This document shows positions 44,543 through 54,380 of a DNA stretch of 64,000 nt, piece by piece. The DNA is from Nannocystis punicea (lineage in GTDB: Bacteria > Myxococcota_A > Polyangia > Nannocystales > Nannocystaceae): positions 13,103,501-13,167,500 of the forward strand of contig NZ_CP114040.1 of the NCBI RefSeq assembly GCF_026965555.1, written 5' to 3'. Position 1 is the stretch's first letter. Every line of letters begins with the position of its first letter. The notes beneath the pieces were generated by a model. The model saw nothing but the letters and a program-made list of their open reading frames with translations. It did not search any database and was not told the origin of the DNA. Both the position numbers and the translations under genes were made by a program.

Positions 44543-46795
44543 TCAACCGGCGCTGAGCAGAAGGACCGGACAGGGGGCGTTCTTCAGCACGCTCTCGACG
44601 CGGTGGCCGAAGAAGGCGCGGGCCGAGACGGCGCGCAGGCTGCTGCCGAGCACGATGAGGTCGTAGCTCCCCTGCGCCGCGAGTCGGACGATGTCCTCCT
44701 CGGGCCTGATGCCCTCGAGGACGACTGTCTCGACGCTGGCGCCGAACTTCTTGGCCCGCTCGGCCTCGCGGGCGACGATCTGCGCGCCGATCTCGTGCGG
44801 CCGGGCGGTGTCGACGTCGTTGGAGCCGGTGCGCGAGATGTGGAGGATCGTGACCTCGGCCTTGGTGCTGGCCGCGAGGACAGCCGCGAGCTCGACCGCG
44901 TTCTTGCTGTACTCGGTGCCGACGGTGGGCACGAGGATCTTCCGCGGCGACCACAGCCGGTACAGCTGCGGCTGCCCCGGGGCGACCTCCCGCGCCGGCT
45001 CGCGCACGATCAGGGTCGGGCACGGGGCCTTGTGGATGATGCGGTCGGCCATCGGCCCGAACAGCGACTCGGTGCCGCGGTGGACCTCGCCGAGCACGAG
45101 CAGCTCGTAGTCGCGGTGCGCCTCGCCGAGCACCTGCTCGGCCGGGTCGGGGTCGCTGATGATCTTGAGCTCGGGCCGCGAGCCCTTGAGCAGCCGCAAC
45201 GGCCGGGCGATCCGCTCGAGCGCGCGCGCGCCGACGGCCGCGTAGCGCCGCTTGCGTCGGCTCCAGAACTTCCACCACGGGCTCTTCACCGCCTGCGGAC
45301 GGGCGTACACGGCGGTGGCCTCGATCGGCTGCTCGTGGCTGAGGTAGCCGACGATCTGCGCCGGCAGGTCGACGCTGTGCGCGTGCCGGCTGACCAGGAG
45401 GACGCGCCGGATCTGCCGCACGAAGCTGCTGGCGGCGATCGCCTCGGCCTCGAGCCGCCTCGCCTCGCTCTCGCCCATCTTCACCCGCGACAGCGCCCAC
45501 CGCAGCATCGGCGGCGCCATCATCGAGGTCACGATCGCGACCATGACGATGATCGAGTAGAGCTCGATGGTGAGGATCCCGAGGCCCAGGCCGACGGTGG
45601 CGACGACGATCTCCATCGCGCCGCGGGCGTTCATGCCGAAGCCCATGGCCAGCCGCTCCCAGTGCGACAGGCGGGCGAAGGTGGCGCCGACGTAGACGCC
45701 GGTGATCTTGCACGCGCACGCGAGGCCGAGCACCGCAAGGCCGACCAGCGCGACCTCCTGGTTGGCGAGCCGCGCGAGGTCGACCTTGACGCCGGCGGAG
45801 GCGAAGAAGATCGGGGCGAGGAAGCTGGCGGTGACGACCTCGAGGGTGTGGCCGACCTCGCGGCGGAACCGCGGCGCCTGGCCGGCGAGGATGCCGATGG
45901 CGAAGGCGCCCAGCACCGCCTCGATGCCCATCTGGTGGGTCAGCGCCGCCGCCCCGAGCGCGAGGGCGATGACCAGCGAGGTCTGGGCGTTGACGCCGCC
46001 GATCCGCCGGTCGACGCCGGAGATGATGCGGGCGACGATCGGCACGCCGACGGTCAACATCAGGCCGAGGAACACCAGCGCGCCGCCGACGGCCTCGGCG
46101 ACCGAGATCGGGTCGACCTGCCCGGCGGTGGCGAGGCCGGCGACCACCGCGAGGAGGATCCACCCGACGGTGTCGTCGGTCATCGCCGAGGCGAGGATCA
46201 GCTGGCCGATGTCGCGCCGGATCAGCTTGAGGTCCATCAGCACCTTGGCGATCACCGGGACCGCGCAGATGCTCATCGACACCGCCATGAACAGCGCGAA
46301 CACCAGGCGCTTGCTCGGGTCCGCCAGGTAGACCTCCGGCAGGTACCAGCCGAAGGTGGCGCCGGCGATCAGCGGGATGGTGATCCCGCAGCTCGAGATC
46401 AGCAGGGCGCTCTTGCCCCGGCGCTTGATCAGGCCGATGTCGGTCTCGAGGCCGGTGACGATGATGAGGAACAGGACGCCGAGCCACGAGACCACCGAGA
46501 GCAGGTCGGCCTGGTGCTGGTCGCGCGGGAACACGTAGTGCTGCAGCTCGGGCGCCAGCGCGCCCAGCACCGACGGGCCGAGCAGCACCCCGGCCGCCAG
46601 CTCGCCGATCACCGCCGGCTGCTTCAGCTTGCGCATGATCTCCCCGAGCAGCCGCGCGGTCGCCAGCAGGACCGCCAGCTGCAATAGCAGCAGGAACACC
46701 GCGTGGTGACCGAGCGACTTCAGGACGGTCTGACCGGCCGCGCCGGACTCGGCGGCGGCTTCCGTGAGCATCAAGGCGACTGTGCCGAAGACCAT
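44543..46795 (-). CDS. CPA2-type cation/proton antiporter fused to universal stress domains (paralog)
   Basis: 750 aa from ATG 46795. Transmembrane part has GEIMRKLKQPAVIGELAAGVLLGPSVLG and ASAMTDDTVGWILL; the C-terminal half has two Usp-like segments ending CPVLLLSAG. It is a tandem duplicate of the 42-44 kb gene; the membrane half is less conserved between the two than the Usp half. The start lies 24 bp after the upstream ATPase stop, suggesting co-transcription with the STAS/ATPase genes. Confidence 0.92.
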   Translation of the reverse strand: MVFGTVALMLTEAAAESGAAGQTVLKSLGHHAVFLLLLQLAVLLATARLLGEIMRKLKQPAVIGELAAGVLLGPSVLGALAPELQHYVFPRDQHQADLLSVVSWLGVLFLIIVTGLETDIGLIKRRGKSALLISSCGITIPLIAGATFGWYLPEVYLADPSKRLVFALFMAVSMSICAVPVIAKVLMDLKLIRRDIGQLILASAMTDDTVGWILLAVVAGLATAGQVDPISVAEAVGGALVFLGLMLTVGVPIVARIISGVDRRIGGVNAQTSLVIALALGAAALTHQMGIEAVLGAFAIGILAGQAPRFRREVGHTLEVVTASFLAPIFFASAGVKVDLARLANQEVALVGLAVLGLACACKITGVYVGATFARLSHWERLAMGFGMNARGAMEIVVATVGLGLGILTIELYSIIVMVAIVTSMMAPPMLRWALSRVKMGESEARRLEAEAIAASSFVRQIRRVLLVSRHAHSVDLPAQIVGYLSHEQPIEATAVYARPQAVKSPWWKFWSRRKRRYAAVGARALERIARPLRLLKGSRPELKIISDPDPAEQVLGEAHRDYELLVLGEVHRGTESLFGPMADRIIHKAPCPTLIVREPAREVAPGQPQLYRLWSPRKILVPTVGTEYSKNAVELAAVLAASTKAEVTILHISRTGSNDVDTARPHEIGAQIVAREAERAKKFGASVETVVLEGIRPEEDIVRLAAQGSYDLIVLGSSLRAVSARAFFGHRVESVLKNAPCPVLLLSAG

Positions 46796-46819
46796 GGCGT
46801 GAAGGACAGGTTCTAAGGG
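46796..46819. repeat. degenerate palindrome in the 24-bp gap upstream of the antiporter
   Basis: GAAGGACAGGTTCTAAGGGTCAG, one good half-site plus a diverged one, filling the space between ATPase stop and antiporter start. Confidence 0.5.
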
Positions 46820-48898
46820 TCAGATCATGCTGCGCCAGCGCAGGTCGTGGGTGACGGGGCCGACGGCGGTCGGTCGGAGGGTGAGGAACCCGCCCGGGCC
46901 GCCCTGATCGACCAGATGGCGGCGGCGCAGGTCGTCGATCTCGGGGCCGATCCCGCCGCCGCTGGTGCGCACGATCTCCTGCAGCTGCGACTCGGTCAGC
47001 GCGCCGTGCTGGACCAGGCTGACCAGCACCTGCCGCTGCGGCAGCGACAAATCGTTGAGGACGGTGCCGCGGCGGCGCGGCAGCGGGCGCACGAGGACGT
47101 CGTGCTCGGTCTTGGGGTCGAGCCGGGCCGACAGCAGCCAGTAGTCGAGGGCCTGGCGCAGGTTGCCGGCGCACATTCGCTCGAGGTCGATGAACCACTC
47201 CTCGCCGGGGTCAGGCAGCATGTCTGCGCGGGTGAACGGCCGCCGCAGGCGCTGCAGCGCCGGGGTACGGCGCTCGCGGAAGCGCAGGCCGAAGCCGCTG
47301 ACGCGGTGACGCGAGCGGATCACGTTCTCGATGAAGCGGCCGGTCTCGGCCGGGACCTCGACCACCTGGCCGAAGTAGAGCGGCAGGCGCAGGCAGGTCT
47401 CGAGCAGCGTGGCCGCCGGCTTGGCCATCAGCACGATCCACAGCATGGCCCCGTCGGTGACGCGGACCATGTCGAGGAAGGCCTGCATGCGCGCGAGGCC
47501 CTCGGGGGTGCGCACGAACAGCTGCTCGGCGTTCTCGAGGATCAGCACCCGCCGCCCGCCGACCAGCGGGAGCATGCGGCCGAACTCGGCGAAGCTGGCG
47601 GCGTAGGGGGCGCCGGTGGCCTCGCACAGGGCGGCGCACAGGCGGGCCTCGCTGGCCAGGTGCGGGCCCATGGAGATCCAGTGCACCGGCAGCTCGCCGT
47701 GCAGCTCGGCGCGCACGCGGTTGACGAGGGTGCGCTTGCCGGCGCCGCGATCGCCGGTGACGAGCAGCGCGGTGCGCTGTCCGTCGAGCCATGTCTGAAA
47801 GACCTTGCGGCAGGGGGCCTCGAGGCTCGGGCGCGGCTGGTAGAGGTCGGACAGACCGAGCGGGACCTCGCCGAACAGGCGGCGGTAGATCGCGGGCAGG
47901 CGGCCCGAGTGGTTCTCGCCTGCGATCAGGAGGTCCCAGTAGCCGATCCGCGGGCCCTCGCCGGTGAAGGTGCGCCGCACGTCCTGGGCCAGCTCGCGCA
48001 CCAGCGGCGCGGCGCGGGTGTAGAGGGCGGAGGCGCCGTGGCGGGCGCGGTCGCGCTGGGCGCGGAGCCACGACGGCCGGGCCCGGGCCGCGCGCGCCTC
48101 GAGCTGCTGCATGAGCTCGTCGGGCCGGTGGGCCCGCAGGGGCGCGAGCGCGTCGTCCATGCGCGTCGAGCTCTCGCTGATGAACCACGCGAACAGGCGC
48201 CGGACATCGCGAGCGACGCGCTCCGACAGCGCGCGGACCAGGCGGATCGCGTGGCTCAGGCCGGTGTGGGCCGACTCGTCGCGCGCCTCGGCCTCGCGGC
48301 TGTCCTCGACGATGAAGAGGTGATAGTCGAGGACGGTCTCGATGCGCTCGAGCTCGGCGGCGGCGTCGCGCGCGAGGGCGGCGGCGCGGCGGGTGAGCTC
48401 CTCGACGAGGCCGCGGACCGGGCCGGCGAACACCTCGTCGAGCCAGCGGCGCAGGGGCACTGCGATCTGCACCGGGTCGGTCGGCGCGGCGACGCCGGAG
48501 TCCTCGGCGGCGCGATCGAGGAAGTACAGTTCGGGCTCCTCGGCGATCGTGCGCGCGAGATCGGTGAGCAGGCCGGCGGCCGCCAGTCCGCCCTCGAAGG
48601 CGGCGGCGGTGGCGGTGAGGGTGTCGCGCGCGCCGTGGATCGACGGGCGGATCTCGTGCTCGAGCACGGTGCGCCAGCGCGTCCGCGACAGCGGGTGACG
48701 GTTGTCGTCGTCCGCCAGGGTGACGAGCGCCTCCTCCGGCGCGCCCGACGGCTGCATCTGCTGCTCCAGCGTCAGCGCCACCTGTTCCAGGCCGCCGAGG
48801 CAGTCTCCGCGCAAACGCTGGTCGAGCAGCTCGCCGGCCCGCCCCTGGAGCGCCGCGAACCACTCAGCGAGCCGAGCGAGCTGAGGGTCGAGGATCAC
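46820..48898 (-). CDS. P-loop ATPase with a C-terminal winged-helix-like domain
   Basis: 692 aa from GTG 48898. The first ~330 residues are helical and rich in charged residues. Walker A GDRGAGKRT (about residue 400) and Walker B RRVLILENAEQLF are intact. A late wHTH-like segment LPQRQVLVSLVQHGALTESQLQEIVR is plausible. This resembles AAA/STAND-type regulatory ATPases, so signal-dependent control of the neighbours is inferred. Upstream is a sensor-STAS pair; downstream are the antiporters. Confidence 0.75.
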   Translation of the reverse strand: MILDPQLARLAEWFAALQGRAGELLDQRLRGDCLGGLEQVALTLEQQMQPSGAPEEALVTLADDDNRHPLSRTRWRTVLEHEIRPSIHGARDTLTATAAAFEGGLAAAGLLTDLARTIAEEPELYFLDRAAEDSGVAAPTDPVQIAVPLRRWLDEVFAGPVRGLVEELTRRAAALARDAAAELERIETVLDYHLFIVEDSREAEARDESAHTGLSHAIRLVRALSERVARDVRRLFAWFISESSTRMDDALAPLRAHRPDELMQQLEARAARARPSWLRAQRDRARHGASALYTRAAPLVRELAQDVRRTFTGEGPRIGYWDLLIAGENHSGRLPAIYRRLFGEVPLGLSDLYQPRPSLEAPCRKVFQTWLDGQRTALLVTGDRGAGKRTLVNRVRAELHGELPVHWISMGPHLASEARLCAALCEATGAPYAASFAEFGRMLPLVGGRRVLILENAEQLFVRTPEGLARMQAFLDMVRVTDGAMLWIVLMAKPAATLLETCLRLPLYFGQVVEVPAETGRFIENVIRSRHRVSGFGLRFRERRTPALQRLRRPFTRADMLPDPGEEWFIDLERMCAGNLRQALDYWLLSARLDPKTEHDVLVRPLPRRRGTVLNDLSLPQRQVLVSLVQHGALTESQLQEIVRTSGGGIGPEIDDLRRRHLVDQGGPGGFLTLRPTAVGPVTHDLRWRSMI

Positions 48899-49080
48899 GT
48901 TCCGAGGATATCAGCTCGAGCACCCGCGACGGTGAAGGCGATGAAAGGTGCGTTCCCGCGCCGCGCGCGCGGGCCTGAACAGGCGCACACCTGCGCGCAT
49001 GCGGGTCCGCCGGCGCCGACTCGGGTGGAGCTGGGGTGTCCTTCGAGACAGGTTCGAATCGGCTCGAGGTGCCCCACGCC

Positions 49081-49100
49081 ACATGTCCCCAAGGACATGT
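49081..49100. repeat. 20-bp palindrome touching the STAS stop codon
   Basis: ACATGTCCCCAAGGACATGT is a full 20-bp copy; its core 49084-49097 is exact. The last T is the first base of the complement of the STAS gene stop. A near-copy is at 49037-49053. Confidence 0.85.
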
Positions 49101-49933
49101 CATCGCCTGGCGACGGCGAGGCCGAGGGTCGCCAGCGCGTGAGACAGGCCCTCCTGCAGGCTGCGACGGACCACCAGCTCGCTGGTGTCGAGGTCGAGCC
49201 CGGCCATGGTGCGGGCGAGCTCGGCGGCGATGCCGATGAGCACGGTCTGGCAGCCGAGCAGGCGGACCGCGCGGGTGGTGCGGAGCAGGTGGTCCACGAC
49301 CTCCTGATCGACCTTCGGCACGCCGCTCACGTCGAGCAGGAGCAGGCGCGCGTGGCTGCGGCCGACGACCTCGAGCACGCGCGTGGTGAGCACCTGGGCG
49401 CGGTAGGCGTCGAGGTTGCCGACCAGCGGGGCGAGCAGGACGCCCTCGTAGATCGGGACGATCGGGATCGAGAGCTGGCGCTGCTCGGCCAGCTTGACCT
49501 CGATCTCGCTGGCCTGGCGGTCGATGAGGTGCTCGCGCTGGGCCAGGAGGTAGAGGCTGCACTGGTGGGTGAGCTCGTGGAACCAGTCCTCGACCGCGCG
49601 CAGCGCCGCGAGCGGCAGGTCGGCGGCCTCGATGCGCGTGAACAGGTCGGTGCGCAGGGCCTCCTGCACCAGCCGCAGATCGCGGAAGCTGATCGCCTCC
49701 TCGCTGAGGCGGGACAGGATGTCGCGCAGGCCGGCGCGCAGCTGCTTGCCGTTGCCGGCGGCGACGTCGGCGACCATCGCGGCGACCAGATCGCCGACCG
49801 CGCGGCCCGTCGCGACCACGCCGCGGGCCCTGTAGACGCTGCCGCTGCGCTGGCTCAGCGCGCCGGCGACCTCGCGGACGATCGCCGGCGCGGCTTGCTC
49901 GAGGAGGGCCGACAGCTCGTCGCGCATGGTCAC
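49100..49933 (-). CDS. RsbR-type STAS domain protein
   Basis: About 277 aa from GTG 49933, which overlaps the previous stop as GTGA; ATG 49927 or GTG 49936 are also possible. The N-terminal two thirds are helical (RsbRD-like). The C-terminal STAS domain reads LLLLDVSGVPKVDQEVVDHLLRTTRAVRLLGC, the RsbR/stressosome form, with Ser in place of the commonly phosphorylated Thr in DxTGV. This suggests a phospho-switch partner for an anti-sigma or kinase system that lies elsewhere. Confidence 0.87.
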   Translation of the reverse strand: MTMRDELSALLEQAAPAIVREVAGALSQRSGSVYRARGVVATGRAVGDLVAAMVADVAAGNGKQLRAGLRDILSRLSEEAISFRDLRLVQEALRTDLFTRIEAADLPLAALRAVEDWFHELTHQCSLYLLAQREHLIDRQASEIEVKLAEQRQLSIPIVPIYEGVLLAPLVGNLDAYRAQVLTTRVLEVVGRSHARLLLLDVSGVPKVDQEVVDHLLRTTRAVRLLGCQTVLIGIAAELARTMAGLDLDTSELVVRRSLQEGLSHALATLGLAVARR

Positions 49934-50442
49934 CACTCGACGTGGAAGCAGCAGCTCGGGCCGTTGCGGTCGACGCAGCCCTCACGGCTGTGCTCGATGA
50001 GGGCGTCGGGCGCGAACTTGCGGGCGCAGCCCTGGAGGATCCCGCGGGTCAGGGCGCACGGGAACGGGGTGGCGAAGGTGACGCTCGCGGTGTGGTCGCC
50101 CTCGAGCTCGCAGATGATCGCGCCGATCTCGGGGCCGCGACAGTTCATGCGATAGGCGGCGTCGAGGCTCTGCAGGACGGCGCGGATGTCGTCGATGCCC
50201 GGCGGGAACTGGGCGGCGTCGATCATCTGCAGGCCGACGCCGTGCAGGCTGCGCTCGCCGACCTGCGCGCCGACGGTGTAGTAGATCGACCGCGCGGTGT
50301 TGAGGTCGTACCACTGCTCCTCGTCGATCCGCTCGAGGCCGTGGTTGCGCAAGATCTGGCGGAGCACCGCCTCGCTCTGGTGGAGGGCGCGCACGAACGA
50401 ACGCAGGGCTGCCCCGAGGTACTGACCCTTAAAAGACTTCAT
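49930..50442 (-). CDS. small sensor-type protein, possibly V4R-like
   Basis: 170 aa from ATG 50442. A helical N-terminus is followed by a region FPPGIDDIRAVLQSLDAAYRMNCRGPEIG and a Cys-rich end CARKF...REGCVDRNGPSCCFHVEW that resembles V4R or heme-NO-type small-molecule sensor domains; the Cys pattern is my reading and a domain search is needed. Coupled to the STAS gene by a 4-bp overlap, so it is probably its sensory input. Confidence 0.6.
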   Translation of the reverse strand: MKSFKGQYLGAALRSFVRALHQSEAVLRQILRNHGLERIDEEQWYDLNTARSIYYTVGAQVGERSLHGVGLQMIDAAQFPPGIDDIRAVLQSLDAAYRMNCRGPEIGAIICELEGDHTASVTFATPFPCALTRGILQGCARKFAPDALIEHSREGCVDRNGPSCCFHVEW

Positions 50443-50553
50443 CGTCGACCCCTAGCGTGGATCATGATGCCACACCGGGATCGACGATGAACGGGCGCAG
50501 TTGAAGACCGCCGCGCTCGCCATTCGTGCGGGCGCGGCCGGCGATGACTGCGT

Positions 50554-53322
50554 TCAGGGCGTATCGTTGGGGTCGGCAGGATCGCTGTGGTGGAGCAGCT
50601 CGTCGCCGTCGCGGTGACCGTCGCCGTCGCGATCGACGCCGAGGCGGAAGCCCGAGCCTGGCGGCGTGCACGTGTAGGTGACGGGCTTGCCGGTCTGAGC
50701 CAGCACGCGCACGGCGAGGTCGCTGAGCGGCGGGAGCGCCGAGAAGCTCGTGACGTAGGCGCCGCCGGAGTAGTAGAGGCCGAGCTCGTGGCCGCCGACG
50801 TGGGCCTTGGCGATCAGGTCGCAATCGCCGGCGTCGGCGCGCTGACGCAGGAGATTGATGCGAGGGCCGACGACGGCGCTATTGGTGGCGGTGAGGCTGA
50901 TCTGCTGGCCGACGACCGGCTTGAGGTTGGTGTCGAAGGCGAACGTGAACTCGGCGACCTGGCGCATCTGCTCGAAGTTTGTGAAGCCGTTGGGGGTGAC
51001 CGGCGTGGCGACGAAGGCGTTGAAGAAGCGCATCGGCGTGTCCTTCGAGCCGTCGTGGGTGTAGCCGAAGCTGCGGATCTGATCGCCCTTGTGCGCGTCG
51101 TCGAAGAAGGCGCTGACGCCCTCGGTGTTGAAGACCGGGTCGCCGCCGGGGAAGCCGAAGGTCCCGACCTTGGTGTACATGTTGCGGAGGTGCGGGATCT
51201 TGAAGGTCTGAGAGAACTCGCCGCCGACGATCTCGCCGTCGCTGCCGAAGAAGCCGGGGTGCGGGTCGGTCGGGTTGGCGGTCGGGTCGAGGCGGTGGCA
51301 GCCCTCGCAGGTGAACTTGCGCTGGGGCACGAACGAGAAGGTCTCGACGTTCATGAAGAAGTCGCGGCCGGCGGCCTGGTCGGCGTTGAGGCTGTTGTCG
51401 AGCGCGCGGATCGGGTTCGGCGGGTACATCACCTGCAGCTGGAAGTCGGTGAACGCCTGCATCTGCTGCGGCGTCAGCGGCCCGTTGCGCCCGACCAGGC
51501 CCTCGAAGGCGACGTTGAAGGCGTTGAAGGCCGCGACCTCGCTGAAGGCGCCGCCGTCGGGCTGGACGTTGGCGCCCTGGCCCTCGCCGTTGCGATCGCC
51601 GCGCCAGTGCATCGGCCCGTGGTTGGCGAGGCCGCGCAGGCTCTGGGTGGTCATCGGCCCCTTGTTGGGGTGGAACGGGACCTGGAAGTCGAAGAACTCG
51701 TCCTTGAGGATGTCGGGCGGGTCGGTCACGTCGTGGTCGGGGTCGCCGAGGTCCCACGCGAGCTCGTCCTTGTCGCCGAAGATGTGGCACGACGAGCAGG
51801 CCTGGTCGCCGTTGCTCGAGGTGAACGCGGCGTCGTAGAGGTACCGGCGGCCGACCACCAGCGACGCCGGCTCGGGGTTGTGCATGGTGACGTGGCCGAT
51901 CTCCTCGCGGTCGTCGGTGTCGATGATCGAGATGCCGTTGTCGAAGCGGGTCAGGACGTACAGGCGATCGCGGTGCTCGTCGAGCACGAGGCCGGTCGGG
52001 CCGCCGCCGCTGACCTCGATCTGATCGATGTCGTCGGGCCAGTGGTCGTCGCTCTCGAGGTCCTGGGTGTCGTAGAGGACGACCTTGTCGTTGCCGAGGA
52101 CGGCGGTGTAGAGCGTCCTGCCGTTGGCGGTGATCGCCATGCCGAGGGTCTGTGAGACGCTGAGGGCGTTGGTGTCGTTGGGGATCGCGCCGCAGCAGTC
52201 GTCGCGGTCGATGTGCTTGTTGAGGTCGCGCGGGTGCACCGAGTTGCCGCTGCCGAGGACGGTGATGCGGTTGTCGACGGCGTGGCCGCGGACGGTGGTG
52301 CCGGCGAACTCGCCGTGGCCCTCGAAGCGGACCTCGTTGCGCGCCTCGGTGTTGGAGACGTAGACCTTCCCGTTCTGCGGGTTGACGATCATGTTGAAGA
52401 TGACCGTGCCGACGCTGCGGAAGAAGCCGGCGTTGCCGGGCACGAGCGCCGGGGTGGCCGCGTTGGCGTCGATGACGAAGACGTCCTTGTCGGGCAGGTT
52501 GAACTTGATCTTGTCGTCCCACCAGCGGCCGAGCTCGTCGACCCAGTGCGCGCCGTCGTACTTGACGATGAGGCTCATGTCGGGCTCGGGGATGCCGGCG
52601 TGGTTGGTGTTCGGCAGCGGGATGCCGCCGTCGGCCTCACCGGTGTCGGGGATCAGCGCGAGGGCGACGACCGCGGTGCGGTTGCCGGACACGAACGAGG
52701 CGGCGTAGACCTTGCTGCCGTTCGGCGAGACGGCCAGCGCGCGCGGGACGTCGCTGAACAGATTGACGATCGTCAGCGGGGTGCCGCCGAGGTTGTTGCC
52801 GAGGTTGTTGGCGTTGAAGACCCATACGTCGGCGCGGCCGATCCCCGGGGTGGTCAGCTTCGGGACGAACGGGGCGTTCTGGCCGCGGTGCGCCGCGGTG
52901 ATGAAGGCGCGCGACTTGCCGGGGCCGGCGAACACGATATCCCGCGGCTCGTCGCCGACCAGCAGGGTGCGCTTGACATACGGGGTGTCGTCGTCGACAT
53001 CGACGACGCTGACGCTGTCCGAGAGGTGATTGACGACCCACACCTCGTCGTCGTTGCGCACCGCGACGGCGACGGGCTCGAGTCCGACGGGTACCGACGC
53101 CTCGTGCTCGAGGCCGCCGTTCGACTTGATCTTGTAGACCTCGAGACGGTTGTCCGGGGTGTTGACCGCGTAGAGGCGGGTGCGGGCCTGGTTCATCGCC
53201 AGCGGGCGCACCTGGCCGCTCTCGAAGGCGGCGAAGGGCGTCGCGGCTTGTGCGGACTCAATGGTGCCGCCTATGGCGAGGAGCGTGACGAGCGAGCTGA
53301 TGCACAAATTGCGAGTTTCCAT
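50554..53322 (-). CDS. exported beta-propeller protein fused to di-heme cytochrome-type domain
   Basis: 922 aa from ATG 53322 (GTG 53331 possible). Signal peptide with a likely QAATP-type cleavage (GTIESAQA). Residues ~30-500 form a YncE-like seven-bladed propeller of repeats (RLYAVNTPDN, EVWVVNHLSDSVSVVD, RLYVLTRFDNGISIID). Then two c-type heme sites CSSCH and CEGCH in a CcpA/peroxidase-type domain. The C-terminus has a calcium-binding-like DRDGDGHRDGDE. It is probably a periplasmic redox enzyme; its substrate is unknown. Confidence 0.88.
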   Translation of the reverse strand: METRNLCISSLVTLLAIGGTIESAQAATPFAAFESGQVRPLAMNQARTRLYAVNTPDNRLEVYKIKSNGGLEHEASVPVGLEPVAVAVRNDDEVWVVNHLSDSVSVVDVDDDTPYVKRTLLVGDEPRDIVFAGPGKSRAFITAAHRGQNAPFVPKLTTPGIGRADVWVFNANNLGNNLGGTPLTIVNLFSDVPRALAVSPNGSKVYAASFVSGNRTAVVALALIPDTGEADGGIPLPNTNHAGIPEPDMSLIVKYDGAHWVDELGRWWDDKIKFNLPDKDVFVIDANAATPALVPGNAGFFRSVGTVIFNMIVNPQNGKVYVSNTEARNEVRFEGHGEFAGTTVRGHAVDNRITVLGSGNSVHPRDLNKHIDRDDCCGAIPNDTNALSVSQTLGMAITANGRTLYTAVLGNDKVVLYDTQDLESDDHWPDDIDQIEVSGGGPTGLVLDEHRDRLYVLTRFDNGISIIDTDDREEIGHVTMHNPEPASLVVGRRYLYDAAFTSSNGDQACSSCHIFGDKDELAWDLGDPDHDVTDPPDILKDEFFDFQVPFHPNKGPMTTQSLRGLANHGPMHWRGDRNGEGQGANVQPDGGAFSEVAAFNAFNVAFEGLVGRNGPLTPQQMQAFTDFQLQVMYPPNPIRALDNSLNADQAAGRDFFMNVETFSFVPQRKFTCEGCHRLDPTANPTDPHPGFFGSDGEIVGGEFSQTFKIPHLRNMYTKVGTFGFPGGDPVFNTEGVSAFFDDAHKGDQIRSFGYTHDGSKDTPMRFFNAFVATPVTPNGFTNFEQMRQVAEFTFAFDTNLKPVVGQQISLTATNSAVVGPRINLLRQRADAGDCDLIAKAHVGGHELGLYYSGGAYVTSFSALPPLSDLAVRVLAQTGKPVTYTCTPPGSGFRLGVDRDGDGHRDGDELLHHSDPADPNDTP

Positions 53323-53480
53323 CGCAGTCACAGTACCGAGGCGCCGACGCCGCCGACAAGGACTGATCGATGTCTCCTTTGATCATTTTGAATGTCATGT
53401 GAAGACTGAATAAAGAGCACATGTATGTACAGTGCGCAGGCGGATCATCAGGGGCGTCCCGAACACGCCGGCGCTCTTTA

Positions 53481-54380
53481 TCACCAGCGTCCGTCGTGCT
53501 CCTCGGCGACCCCGGTGAGGCCCCGAAGGGGCACGGAAACCCCTCCCAGGCGCAATTCGCCCTCGACCTCGACGAACAATTCATTGTGCTGAAGGTCGAC
53601 GAGGAAGGGCACGAGCGGGGGAATGGTGACACGGTCGCGATGGACGCGCCGAGGCCGCACGACGAGGTCGAGCTCCCGCGAGCGGACCCGCCAGGGGGCA
53701 GCGAGGTCGCGCTTGTCGTAGTCGAAGTCGACGTCGGGGTCGAGCCGGTGCCAGGCCCCCTGCCAGTACACCTGGGTGTAACGCTGCGCGTACGGGCCGT
53801 GGTTGACCAGAGACGCCAGCGCGATGTCGTCACCCTGCACCGCGAGCCATTGCCAGGAGGCGCGCCGCGGGACGACGCCGAAGCAATGATCGTAGTAGGA
53901 GCGCGCGGTGTCGACGGCGAACCGCCGCCCGCCGACCTCGACCTCGCCGCGGACTCGGTTGAAGAATTGGTGCAAGAGGGAGTAGCTACAACGGAAGTAA
54001 TTGTCGCGTCGGGTGAAGGGCAGGCCCTCGCGGCAGATCTCGAGGTCGACGCGCAAGTCCGGCGTGCGCGCGCGGAAGACCGCCCGGCCGTCGCCGTCGC
54101 CGCGGTACTCGAGGTCGACGGAGCCGCGGTGCCGCAGGTCGAGGACGCCCGGGGCCTGCGCCGGCTCGAGGTAGAGGTTGTGGTCGACCGACCAACTCTC
54201 GTCACCGGCGAGGTCGCACAGCCACAGGCGAAACTTGTCGACCGCGAACGCGCGCGCGAACGACCAACTCATGTAGACCTGCGAGCCGGGGTCGTGCAGG
54301 TCGGAGAACCACCACTCTTTCTGCCGCAGGGCGCCCTCGACGCGCGGGGTGCGGACGAGCCACTTCTCTTCGAGTTGCAT
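53481..54380 (-). CDS. DUF2804-like / lipocalin-type protein
   Basis: 299 aa from ATG 54380. Mostly beta-strand sequence with conserved YYDHCFGVVPRR and WQWLAVQGDD, similar to DUF2804 and to the carotenoid 1,2-hydratase fold. No signal peptide or cofactor motif. The ~100-bp upstream region is AT-richer than average and probably holds its promoter. Function unknown. Confidence 0.65.
   Translation of the reverse strand: MQLEEKWLVRTPRVEGALRQKEWWFSDLHDPGSQVYMSWSFARAFAVDKFRLWLCDLAGDESWSVDHNLYLEPAQAPGVLDLRHRGSVDLEYRGDGDGRAVFRARTPDLRVDLEICREGLPFTRRDNYFRCSYSLLHQFFNRVRGEVEVGGRRFAVDTARSYYDHCFGVVPRRASWQWLAVQGDDIALASLVNHGPYAQRYTQVYWQGAWHRLDPDVDFDYDKRDLAAPWRVRSRELDLVVRPRRVHRDRVTIPPLVPFLVDLQHNELFVEVEGELRLGGVSVPLRGLTGVAEEHDGRW

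Noticed and set aside
49020..49090. tRNA-like T-loop sequence ggttcgaatc
   Set aside because: No acceptor stem, anticodon arm or CCA context; the match lies in a palindrome block.
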